Part shown: one piece after another, positions 1 through 11,820 of the stretch
How positions within the stretch are numbered: the stretch's first letter is position 1
Layout: each line of letters opens with the position of its first letter
NCBI RefSeq assembly: GCF_018128905.1
Contig: NZ_CP063808.1
Span: 5,332,001 to 5,396,000 of the forward strand
DNA from: Streptomyces sp. A2-16
GTDB taxonomy: Bacteria; Actinomycetota; Actinomycetes; Streptomycetales; Streptomycetaceae
DNA: 64,000 bases
Reading direction: 5' to 3'
The notes under the pieces: generated by a model
What the model saw: only the letters and a program-made list of their open reading frames with translations
Database searches by the model: none
Told to the model about the DNA's origin: nothing
Program-made: the position numbers and the translations under genes

Positions 1-297
1 AGGTCCTGCGAGGCTGCTCGTCCCACCGGCGTCCTACCCCGGCAGGCCCCGGCCGCCCCGGTGTCCGACCTGCGAATACCGGGGCAGAACACGCAAGCCA
101 GGACGGCATGGCGTGCCGAACTCGTGAAAGATTGACGGGAGTTGTGAAGAGCGACAAGAATGCGGCTCGCTCGCCGTAACTGAAGCGAGCGAAGTGACAC
201 GAGTGGCTCGGGCCACGGCTTGCATTCTCCTTCCTCGCCCACCGCGGCTGCTCGCGTCCTGCCACCTCCCACACTCTCGAATCCGCTAGGGCATATC
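1..297. other. upstream non-coding region
   Basis: No supported gene. Short open frames on both strands lack a ribosome site and any recognisable protein. The stretch should hold the promoter of the LPXTG protein gene, but I see no clear -35/-10 pair. Confidence 0.4.
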
Positions 298-1224
298 TTG
301 ACGCGCCTTTCACGCTCCAGAACGTCGGCCGCTGTCGCCGCAACCGCCTTCATCGCCATCGCCACCCCCCTGCTCGGGGCCACCACCGCCAACGCCACGC
401 CCGGGGGCGGCTGCCAGTCGGCCACGGTCCAGTACCGCCTCGTCGACTCCGACGGAAAGCCGGTCGACGCCGACTGGACCTCGCAGGGCGGCTTCCGCCA
501 GTGGTCCAGCGCCCCCGGCACCGTCGAGGTGCGGCTGGCTCCGGGCCAGACGGTCGGCGACGGCTGCAAGTACCCGGTCTCACTGGCCGAATACACCACC
601 GAGGGGCCCAACTGGTACACCTCCGGTCTCCAGACGCTCGTCGACCACGCCACGGTCTACCTCGGCGCCGAGGACCTCGCCGGCCGCGACGACGCCAAGC
701 GGACCTGGCAGAAGCTCACGGTGAAGACGCCGGACTGCTACGGGCAGATCGACCTGTACGGCGACGACGTCATCTACGACGGCCGTTCGGGCGAGGGCCA
801 CGGGCCCGCGCCCTACCAGCCCGACAACGTCGTCACGCCCTACCACCTGATCGCGGCCTGGAACGGCGGCGACAAGTCGTGCACCCCGGAGCAGCCGAAC
901 TCCCCCACGCCCCCGGCCTCCCCGTCCGTGCCGGACAGCCCGAGCAGCCCGCCGGCCAGCCAGCCGCCCGCGGACGAGACGACTCCGCCGGCCACGCCCA
1001 CGACCCCGCCCCCCTCCTCCAGCACCCCGCCCACCACCCCGGACGTGCCTCCGATGGAGTCGACGCCCCCCACCGGCCCGGCGCCCTCGCCCAGCGACAG
1101 CACCCCGCCGCTGGCCGAGACCGGATCCAGCGCACCGGTCGCCCCGATAGCCGGCGGAGCAGCCGCGGTGATCGCCCTGGGGGCCGCAGCCCTCTACGCC
1201 ACCCGCCGCACCCGCCGCTCCTGA
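298..1224 (+). CDS. LPXTG-type cell-wall-anchored surface protein
   Basis: Predicted secreted protein of 308 residues, covalently attached to the cell wall by a class E-type sortase. Seen in the sequence: an N-terminal signal peptide ending in AxA (ATTANA) near residue 33, a globular part with three or four cysteines, a Pro/Ser/Thr-rich wall-spanning stretch (about residues 200-270), then LAETG, a hydrophobic segment and a basic tail (RRTRRS). This tripartite end is the standard sortase sorting signal. The TTG at 298 was chosen because it places the signal peptide at the very N-terminus and has AGGG about 7 nt upstream; an in-frame TTG at 220 would add 26 residues ahead of the signal. The globular part is not recognised. 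It faces the SDR gene across a nested hairpin. Confidence 0.8.
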   Translation: MTRLSRSRTSAAVAATAFIAIATPLLGATTANATPGGGCQSATVQYRLVDSDGKPVDADWTSQGGFRQWSSAPGTVEVRLAPGQTVGDGCKYPVSLAEYTTEGPNWYTSGLQTLVDHATVYLGAEDLAGRDDAKRTWQKLTVKTPDCYGQIDLYGDDVIYDGRSGEGHGPAPYQPDNVVTPYHLIAAWNGGDKSCTPEQPNSPTPPASPSVPDSPSSPPASQPPADETTPPATPTTPPPSSSTPPTTPDVPPMESTPPTGPAPSPSDSTPPLAETGSSAPVAPIAGGAAAVIALGAAALYATRRTRRS

Positions 1225-1263
1225 CCGGCACCGCGGCCGACACCGCCACGCGGTGAGGCCACG

Positions 1264-1329
1264 GGCAGTTTCGCCTCGGGCACCGCGGACTCCCGGTCCG
1301 CCGGGAGTTCGCCCCGGGGCGAAACTGCC
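1264..1329. terminator. nested hairpin between convergent genes, likely bidirectional terminator
   Basis: Outer arms GGCAGTTTCGCC (1264-1275) and GGCGAAACTGCC (1318-1329) pair perfectly over 12 bp and continue with a few more matches. Inside them a second stem, ACTCCCGG/CCGGGAGT (1289-1296/1301-1308), forms a smaller hairpin. It lies between the convergent ends of the LPXTG and SDR genes. Confidence 0.7.
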
Positions 1330-1401
1330 GTCGCGGCGGACCGGGCCGGTCCGAACCGGCTGACGGGCCGCACCATGTACGGGTCGCGGCAGCCTGCCGG
1401 T

Positions 1402-2280
1402 TCAGCGCTCGCTACGCGTCCCGCGGTCGGCGAGGCCGCCGGCGCCCAGAGGACCGGTGTACTCGACGGGCTGCTCGGCCTCCAGGCGGGAGAGCGCGCG
1501 ACGCGACACGCGCAGGACGACGGGTGGCAGGGCCGCCCGCACCGGTTGGACCAGACGCAGCCAGGCCGGTGCGTAGACGGCCGTACGGCGCCGCTCCAGC
1601 CCCCTGACCACCTGGGCGGCCACCGTTTCGGCGGGGTGCACTCGGCGGGCAGGCCCGGGCATGCGGACGCGCAGTTCCCGCAGCACGGCATGCAGGTCGG
1701 CGTCGCGGATCATGTCGGTGTCCGTCCAGTTGAGGTAGGCGATGCCCACGCCGACCCCCCGGTGTGCCACCTCCGCCCGCAGGGAGTGCGCGAAGGCCTC
1801 GGCGCCCGCCTTGGAGGCGCAGTAGGCGCTCATCATCGGGGCCGCGCCGAGCGACGCGAGCGAGGCGATCTGCAGGAAGTAGCCCCCCGTGTCGAGAAGG
1901 TCCGGCAGGAACGCCCGGGCCGTGTTGGCGCTGCCGGTGAGATTGACGTCCACGACGCGGCTCCAGGCGGCCGGCGGCGAGTCCTGGAACGGACCGCCTT
2001 CCGCTATGCCCGCGTTGGCCACCACGGCCGAGGCGGGTCCGAGACGGGCCCGCACGTCACCGGCCGCGACGGCCAGCGCCTCCGGATCGGTGACATCGAC
2101 CTCGACGGCCAGGGCCGGCCCCGGGAGGGACGCGGCCACCGTGTCCAGGAGCGGCTTCTCGTGGCCCAGCAGGGCGAGCCGGGCCCCGCGCCGCGAGATC
2201 TCCCGGGCCAGGGCTGCGCCCACACCACGGGCTGCTCCGGTGACGGCCACCGTACGGCCGTCAAGCGGGTTGCTGCGCAC
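1402..2280 (-). CDS. SDR family NAD(P)-dependent oxidoreductase
   Basis: Classical short-chain dehydrogenase/reductase of 292 residues, slightly longer than the usual 250 because of a C-terminal extension. Visible motifs are the TGAARGVG nucleotide-binding loop (residues 14-21), NAG near residue 88, and YCASK with the catalytic Tyr and Lys. The C-terminal extension carries a hydrophobic stretch (VLPPVVLRV type), as in SDRs acting on lipophilic substrates. It is the last gene of a leftward set with the unknown protein, FAD oxidoreductase and SRPBCC genes, so it probably modifies the same substrate. The substrate cannot be read from the sequence. Confidence 0.88.
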   Translation of the reverse strand: MRSNPLDGRTVAVTGAARGVGAALAREISRRGARLALLGHEKPLLDTVAASLPGPALAVEVDVTDPEALAVAAGDVRARLGPASAVVANAGIAEGGPFQDSPPAAWSRVVDVNLTGSANTARAFLPDLLDTGGYFLQIASLASLGAAPMMSAYCASKAGAEAFAHSLRAEVAHRGVGVGIAYLNWTDTDMIRDADLHAVLRELRVRMPGPARRVHPAETVAAQVVRGLERRRTAVYAPAWLRLVQPVRAALPPVVLRVSRRALSRLEAEQPVEYTGPLGAGGLADRGTRSER

Positions 2281-2349
2281 GGATCGGCCCTCCTTTCGTC
2301 GGACGGACGCCCTGCCGGCCGTGTCCGCGTCCGCGCGGTCGCCCGGGGC

Positions 2350-2811
2350 TCAGCTCCCGGGGGCCGGCGGACGCGGAGTGTGGTCGGGGTGGCCGGGAGT
2401 ACGGCGGTCCTCCTTCAGCTCGGCCTCGTACAAGTGGTCCCGGCCCTGCGCGAGTTCCTCGACCGCGCTCGCCTCCAGCTGCTGGAAGGGCCGGTAGTAG
2501 GTGGCGTTGTAGGCCTCCACGATCTGGAAGGTCCAGTGTCCGGGGATCACATTGCGTCCGAGGATCTCCGAGCGGACCTTCGCGGCCCACTCCGGATGCC
2601 CCGCCTCCTCCAACAGCCGTACGGCGTCGTCCAGTTGCAGGTCCGCCGTGCCGGTCAGCTGATGGAAGTCGTAGAGCCGGCCCCGGGCCCGCTCGGTCGT
2701 CTCCAGGGCCTTGGAGAGCGCCCCGAGGGCCTCGACGGTCGTGTCGTCGAGGCCTGCGGGGCGTCGATGGTCACGGTCGGGGCCGCCGGGATCCTGCCGG
2801 TGTTCGTTCAC
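2350..2811 (-). CDS. conserved hypothetical protein, helical
   Basis: A 153-residue soluble protein, mostly alpha-helical and charged, with a phrase NVIPGHWTFQIVEAYN followed by TYYRPFQ in the middle and a Pro-rich tail. The GTG at 2811 is supported by GGAGGAGCA directly upstream, a near-ideal ribosome site; the same frame stays open far upstream only as a shadow of the FAD gene. It sits 47 nt after the FAD oxidoreductase gene and before the SDR gene, so it is probably co-transcribed. Function is not recognised. Confidence 0.7.
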   Translation of the reverse strand: MNEHRQDPGGPDRDHRRPAGLDDTTVEALGALSKALETTERARGRLYDFHQLTGTADLQLDDAVRLLEEAGHPEWAAKVRSEILGRNVIPGHWTFQIVEAYNATYYRPFQQLEASAVEELAQGRDHLYEAELKEDRRTPGHPDHTPRPPAPGS

Positions 2812-2858
2812 TGCTCCTCCTCGACGGGTACGGCCGCCCCGGCGGGCGGCGCCAGGGG

Positions 2859-4478
2859 TCAGCGCCTGCTTCCGGTGCGGTCGCGGCGGGTCAGGAGTCG
2901 TTGGGCGCGGGTGAGGCCGGGGGGCCGGTGGCGGTGCAGGGCGGCCCGGGCCGCGTTGGCGCCCGGTGCACCGTGCACTCCGCCGCCCGGGTGGGCGCCG
3001 GAGGAGGCCAGGAAGAGCCCCGGGACCGGGGTCTCCGGGCGTCCGGTGCCGGGCACGGGGCGAAAGACGAGCTGCTGGTGCAGGGCGGTCGTACCGCCGT
3101 TGATGGCGCCGCCGCTCAGATTGGCGTCCATGGCCTGCAGGGTCGGCGGTGCCAGGATGCGGCGGGCGCGGATCAGGTCGCGGAAACCCGGCGCGAACCG
3201 CTCCACCTGGGCCTCGACCCGGTCGGCCATGAGTTCCTGGTCCTTGGTGTCCCACTGGCCGGTGATGCCCTCGTCGGCCGCGTCGGCGCCGATCTCGTGG
3301 GGGACGTGGGTGTAGGCCCACGCCGATTCCGTGCCCCGCGGGGAGCGGGTGGCGTCGGCCGTGGTCATCTGCCCGAACAGCAGGAAGGGCCGGTCCGGGA
3401 CCTGCCTCATGGCGAGCTGCGCGGCGAAGCGGGTGAGTTCGTCGACACCGTCGGCGAGGTGGACGGTGCCGGCCCGGGACGCCTGCTCGGCCTGCCAGGG
3501 CACCGGGCCGTCGAGCGCCCAGTCGACCTTGAAGGTGGCGAAGTCCCACTGGAAGCGGCGCAGGTCGTCCAGGAGCTGCGCGGGCAGGTGCTCGGGGTCG
3601 AGGAGGCGGCCGTACAGCGTGGGCACCGACACGTTCGCCAGCACCGCCCGGCGGGCCGGTACCGCGTCGCCGCCGGCCGTCCGCACGCCGACGGCCCGGC
3701 CGCCGCGGACCACGACCTCCTCGACGCGCTGTCCGCAGCGGACCCGCCCGCCCCTGGCCTCGAGGCGGCGGGCCAGGGCCTGGGTCAGGGCGCCGGAGCC
3801 GCCGACGGGCACGGGGAAGCCGTAGGTCTGGCCCAGCATGGACATCAGCCAGCCGAAGCCGCCGCTGCCCGCCGATTCGGGGGTGAGGTCGGCGTGCAGG
3901 GCGTTTCCCGCCAGCAGGAGCCGCCCGCCCTGTCCACGGAACTCCTCCTCCCCCAGCCGCCGTACCGGAAGGACCAGGGTCCGGGCCATGCGCAGACCGC
4001 CCGCGGCGCGCAGCCGCCACGCCAGGCGGGCTGTCGCGCGGACCGGCGGGAAGGGGGTGAACAAGGCGTCCAGGATGTCGTGGCGCAGGCTCTGCCACAC
4101 CTCGTCGAGCCGCCGCCAGGCGTCGCCGTCGCCGGGGGCGAAGGTGTCGAGGGACTGGGCCGTGGTGTCGAGGTCGCGGTCCAGGAGGGCGCAGCTGCCG
4201 TCGGTGAGGGGGTGTGCGAGCACGCTCGGTGCGTTGCTCCAGCGCAGCCCGTGGTCCTCCAGCCGCAGTGCGGCCAGGACCGGGGAGGCGGCCGCGAGCG
4301 GGTAGAAGGAGCTGAAGAGGTCGCTGACGAAGGCGGGATCGACCCCGCGGTCGTGGCGCACGGCGCCGCCCGGCTCCGGCTGTTCCTCCAGCACCTCGAC
4401 GCTCCATCCGGCGTCCGCCAGCACGTTCGCGGCGACCAGGCCGTTGGGGCCCGCGCCGATCACGACGGCGTCAGGCAC
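2859..4478 (-). CDS. FAD-dependent NAD(P)/FAD oxidoreductase, phytoene-desaturase/CrtI-like
   Basis: 539 residues, the usual size for the amine oxidase/CrtI superfamily. An N-terminal Rossmann motif GAGPNGL (residues 8-14) with the following acidic end of beta-2 (EVLEEQ, then PGG) binds FAD. A C-terminal motif with LASSGAHPGGGVHGAPG matches the second FAD-contacting stretch of this family. It starts at GTG 4478 and overlaps the stop of the SRPBCC gene by 8 nt, implying translational coupling. Family members act on isoprenoid or other hydrophobic substrates, but no phytoene synthase is nearby, so a carotenoid role is not supported. Confidence 0.85.
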   Translation of the reverse strand: MPDAVVIGAGPNGLVAANVLADAGWSVEVLEEQPEPGGAVRHDRGVDPAFVSDLFSSFYPLAAASPVLAALRLEDHGLRWSNAPSVLAHPLTDGSCALLDRDLDTTAQSLDTFAPGDGDAWRRLDEVWQSLRHDILDALFTPFPPVRATARLAWRLRAAGGLRMARTLVLPVRRLGEEEFRGQGGRLLLAGNALHADLTPESAGSGGFGWLMSMLGQTYGFPVPVGGSGALTQALARRLEARGGRVRCGQRVEEVVVRGGRAVGVRTAGGDAVPARRAVLANVSVPTLYGRLLDPEHLPAQLLDDLRRFQWDFATFKVDWALDGPVPWQAEQASRAGTVHLADGVDELTRFAAQLAMRQVPDRPFLLFGQMTTADATRSPRGTESAWAYTHVPHEIGADAADEGITGQWDTKDQELMADRVEAQVERFAPGFRDLIRARRILAPPTLQAMDANLSGGAINGGTTALHQQLVFRPVPGTGRPETPVPGLFLASSGAHPGGGVHGAPGANAARAALHRHRPPGLTRAQRLLTRRDRTGSRR

Positions 4479-4962
4479 GGCCGGCTCCCGCGACGCCCGG
4501 TACCGGTCGCGGGGTGTCGCGGGCGTCTCTCTCCAGGCCTTCGCACAGCTTGGCCAGGCGGGCGAGCATGGTCCGGTGGCGCAGCTGGATCAGCGCGTCG
4601 AATCCGACGTTGTGCAGTCGGCCACCGGCTCCCCGCAGCGGGTGCTCGTCGACGATGACCAGGCACTCCTCGCCCCACGGCCGCAGCTCGATCGCGATGC
4701 GGGCGGTGCCGAGCACGCCGGCATGGGCCTCCAGCTCCAGGCTGACGCCTTCCTCGCAGTGGCGTACGACCGTTTCGTTGACCAGTTTCAGCGGTCCGAT
4801 CGGGACCTGGAAGCGGAGCGCCGCGTCCTTGTGCGGCCATTGTCCGCGGACCGGCTCGGAGCGGGAGGTCCCCACGACCCACTCCGCATAGCGGTGACCG
4901 TCGGCGAGGACGTCCCACACAGCACTCGGGTCTACTCGGATCAGGCGATGGCGACGAGCCAC
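4471..4962 (-). CDS. SRPBCC (START-like) family protein
   Basis: 163 residues with the SRPBCC helix-grip opening (HRLIRVDPSAVWDVLADGHRYAEWV) and alternating strands, ending with a long C-terminal helix. Such folds form a hydrophobic cavity that binds or cyclises small molecules. The start at GTG 4962 has GGGAGGT 7 nt upstream; upstream extension of the frame lacks support. First gene of a leftward operon and coupled to the FAD oxidoreductase. Its likely role is to bind or deliver a lipophilic substrate to the FAD and SDR enzymes (inference). Confidence 0.75.
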   Translation of the reverse strand: MARRHRLIRVDPSAVWDVLADGHRYAEWVVGTSRSEPVRGQWPHKDAALRFQVPIGPLKLVNETVVRHCEEGVSLELEAHAGVLGTARIAIELRPWGEECLVIVDEHPLRGAGGRLHNVGFDALIQLRHRTMLARLAKLCEGLERDARDTPRPVPGVAGAGRA

Positions 4963-5252
4963 GGGATACCTCCCTGTGTGTACCGCGTGTACTGCGGATT
5001 CCGTTGTGATCCCCCGGCCGGATGCAGTGGTCCGGCCCGGCCCTGCCGGTCGGGACGTCGGCACGGTCACCGTTCGTCTCGCGTGATGTCCGGTCCTCCC
5101 GTAGGGTCACGGTGCCGCCATGGCACAGGGGTTCCCGGGCCCTGGTCGTGTCCCGACCGGGCCGCGGCCGTATGCGAGTCACCGCAGGGTCCGTGCCCCG
5201 TCCGGCGAGGAGAGGCGCGGATCCGATACGGCCCGACCGATGAGGAGTTCCC
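4963..5252. promoter_or_regulatory. divergent intergenic region between two SRPBCC genes
   Basis: 290 bp that must carry promoters for both the leftward FAD/SDR operon and the rightward SRPBCC gene. I could not find a convincing operator or promoter in it. Confidence 0.35.
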
Positions 5253-5711
5253 ATGTCCGGAGAGTTCAAAGCGGTGGTGGAGGTCGACCGTCCGGTGCAG
5301 GAGGTGTTCGCCTACCTCGCCGATGGGCGCAACGATCCCCAGTTCAGTCCCCGGGTGCTCAGGATCGAGAGGATTCCGGAGACGCCGACCGCTGTGGGCA
5401 CGGTCTTCCGGAGCACCGTCAAGGACGCCGGCATGAAGACGGCGCGGGAGTTCCGCATCACCGAACTCGAAGCCCCGGTCAGGATCCGCTGGGTCGAGGT
5501 GTCCAAGAACAGCGTGAGCGTGCGCGAGGGCGGCTATGACCTGGAGTCCCTGCCCGACGGCAGGACCCGGGTCCGTATCTTCAACGTGCTGGAGGGCCAC
5601 GGGCTGGGCAAACTGCTGGTCGGTCTGGCGCTGGCCGCGGCCCGCAAGGACGCTCCCGACTTCGGCAACCGCATCAAGACGGCCGCCGAGAAGGCGCTCG
5701 CTGCCGGCTGA
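5253..5711 (+). CDS. SRPBCC family protein (polyketide cyclase/dehydrase-like)
   Basis: 152 residues. The opening VEVDRPVQEVFAYLADGRNDPQFSP and the ITELEAPVRIRW/LESLPDGRTRVR strands are typical of polyketide cyclase/dehydrase-like SRPBCC proteins. The ATG at 5253 follows GAGGAG (gatgaggagttccc). It is divergent from the operon headed by another SRPBCC gene (start 4962), with a 290-bp shared intergenic region. The two SRPBCC proteins are not close copies. Substrate unknown. Confidence 0.8.
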   Translation: MSGEFKAVVEVDRPVQEVFAYLADGRNDPQFSPRVLRIERIPETPTAVGTVFRSTVKDAGMKTAREFRITELEAPVRIRWVEVSKNSVSVREGGYDLESLPDGRTRVRIFNVLEGHGLGKLLVGLALAAARKDAPDFGNRIKTAAEKALAAG

Positions 5712-6008
5712 CGTTTCCGGGGTCGGCCCGGGTCCCGTCGGTACGGACTCCGGAGCCGTCCGTCGGCGTGACGGAGGCGCGGTGCGCGGGCTGCCCTGCG
5801 GGCACCCCGACGGCGACCGGGGCCCGCGTGCGGAAGCGGCGGGTCCAGTTCGCGCGTCCCCGGCCGGCGGGCGGGGCCGGCGTCGGCCCGACCGCGTCCG
5901 GCGGCGCCCGCGATGCGGGCCTGGCGGAACTGCGCGTACCGCCAGGCCGCCCGCGACGAGGTCACAGACGGCACCCTCGGCGCCGTAACCGCGCTCCTGG
6001 CTCCTGGG

Positions 6009-6171
6009 GGTGGCTCGGTCCCGCGGCCGCCGCACCCAGCGGCATCGCCTCAGCGCCCCGGCGCCCATCCGCACCGCACGCGAAGTCCCCGGAGCTGCCG
6101 GCGCCCGGGTGACTCGGTCTCACGGGCGCCGCACCCAGCGGCATCGCCTCAGCGACCCAGCACCCATCCGT
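6009..6171. repeat. 99-bp imperfect tandem duplication
   Basis: The unit beginning near 6009 recurs near 6108. A 28-nt core is identical in both copies (6028-6055 and 6127-6154, containing CACCCAGCGGCATCGCCTC), and flanking bases are similar. The whole stretch 5712-6222 (about 510 bp) contains no gene I can support. Confidence 0.7.
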
Positions 6172-6222
6172 CCGGCTCGCGTGTGCCCGCCCGCAGCCGT
6201 CGGCGCCGTCGGCGCCCGGTGA

Positions 6223-6642
6223 CTACAACGGATCGTCGAAGAGCGTGAGCCGGGCCGTGACGCGTTTGCCGACGGGTTCTCGGCGCACCTCGATTCCCTG
6301 TACGACCGCCATGACGATCTCCAGACCGTGCTGGCCCACCCGGCCTACGTCGGCGGCGCGCGCCATGGGAAGTGTCGGATCGGTGTCCCACACCTCGATC
6401 TCCAGCATGCCGTCGGTGATGCGCAGCTGCAGCAGCACCGGGCCAGGCGCGTATTTCAGCGCGTTGGTGACCAGCTCGCTGACCACCAGCTGCCCCAGGT
6501 CCACGGTGCGGGCCGCCACCGGCAGCCCGTACTCCCCCTGCACCCGCGTCAGGAACTTCGACGTCTGGGCCCGCGCGTCGGCGATACAGCCGTCCGCTCC
6601 GTCCAGGGCCACGGTCACCTCGGCAGGTGCGGCTTCCGGCAT
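6223..6642 (-). CDS. ATP-binding anti-sigma factor kinase, RsbW/SpoIIAB-like
   Basis: 139 residues, the usual size for actinobacterial HATPase_c anti-sigma proteins. The N-box is visible as LVVSELVTNALKYA, followed by LEIEVWDTDP and VGQHGLEIV, matching the G1 and G2 boxes. Proteins of this kind hold a sigma factor or phosphorylate a STAS antagonist. The ATG at 6642 was preferred because GAGGAG sits 8 nt upstream; in-frame ATGs at 6684 and 6702 are possible. It is divergent from a STAS gene 220 bp away, suggesting a partner-switching pair. Two basic stretches near the C-terminus are unremarkable. Confidence 0.85.
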   Translation of the reverse strand: MPEAAPAEVTVALDGADGCIADARAQTSKFLTRVQGEYGLPVAARTVDLGQLVVSELVTNALKYAPGPVLLQLRITDGMLEIEVWDTDPTLPMARAADVGRVGQHGLEIVMAVVQGIEVRREPVGKRVTARLTLFDDPL

Positions 6643-6861
6643 CCGCGAACACTCCTCAGGCAGGACCCGCACCCCGCCGACCATCTCCAGTACCCCGTTC
6701 ATGAGCGCGCGGCTACCCCGTGGTTCGCCCCTTACGCCTGTGCCGCGCTTTTCTTCTGCTGCCGACGAACTCGGGAACGGTCTCATGCATCGCACCCCGG
6801 CTTCCTGGGCAACGGTGGCACCAAGGACGTGACAGCCCCATCGAGTGCGCAGAGGACGCAA

Positions 6862-7242
6862 GTGGCAGACAACCGGGAAGCAGAGGACCGCGGCGGACTG
6901 GCCGTGGTCCGGACCGACGCCGACGGCATCACCGTCCTCGGCCTCGACGGAGAGATCGACCACCAGAGCGTGGGCGGCCTGACGCGGGCCCTGGCCGCAG
7001 GGGACACCGCCGCGGCTCACCGGGTCGTGGTCGACCTGAGCAAGGTCACGTTCATGGACTCCAGCGGCGTCAACTCCCTGATCGCCGCCTTCCAGGACGC
7101 CCGGGCCGCAGGGGGATGGCTGCGGCTGGTGGTGGTGCGGGGCGCGGTGCTGCGCACTCTGGAGCTCGTGGGACTCGACACCGTCGTCCCCTTTCACCCG
7201 ACCCTGGAGGACGCCCTCGCGTCGACGCGGCCGGACGCGTGA
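6862..7242 (+). CDS. STAS-domain anti-sigma factor antagonist
   Basis: 126 residues forming one STAS domain. The signature VDLSKVTFMDSSGVNSL contains the conserved serine that a cognate RsbW-like kinase phosphorylates in SpoIIAA/RsbV/BldG proteins. Start GTG 6862 is preceded by AGAGGA. It is divergent from the RsbW-like gene at 6642 and upstream of a hybrid kinase and a PP2C phosphatase, which supplies all parts of a partner switch: kinase, antagonist and phosphatase. No sigma factor gene is present, so the target must be encoded elsewhere. Confidence 0.88.
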   Translation: MADNREAEDRGGLAVVRTDADGITVLGLDGEIDHQSVGGLTRALAAGDTAAAHRVVVDLSKVTFMDSSGVNSLIAAFQDARAAGGWLRLVVVRGAVLRTLELVGLDTVVPFHPTLEDALASTRPDA

Positions 7243-7486
7243 AAACTCGGACGAGTACCCGGGCTCCTCCCTCTCATGCCGGCTTCACCCACTCTTTTTT
7301 CGGTGGGTCACAACCCTCCCGACAGCCTTTTGTCGCCACTCGGCACCTGGGTTAATCTTCGACGGATTTCTCATCGGGCAGCTCCGTGGGGTGCGGAATT
7401 GTCGCTGGTGAGCGGGCCCGTGACGAGCCCGGCACGGTTCCGAGTCCTCGGTGCGGGGACTCTTGGGGAGCGGAACGAGGGTGCGC

Positions 7487-11761
<4,275 letters not shown>

Positions 11762-11820
11762 GCGGACGCCGTGCCCGCCAGCCGACCGCGTGACGCCCCA
11801 GCCGAGGAACAGGCCCCACT

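Noticed and set aside
2859..4478. Carotenoid pathway assignment for the CrtI-like enzyme
   Set aside because: No geranylgeranyl or phytoene synthase gene in the window.
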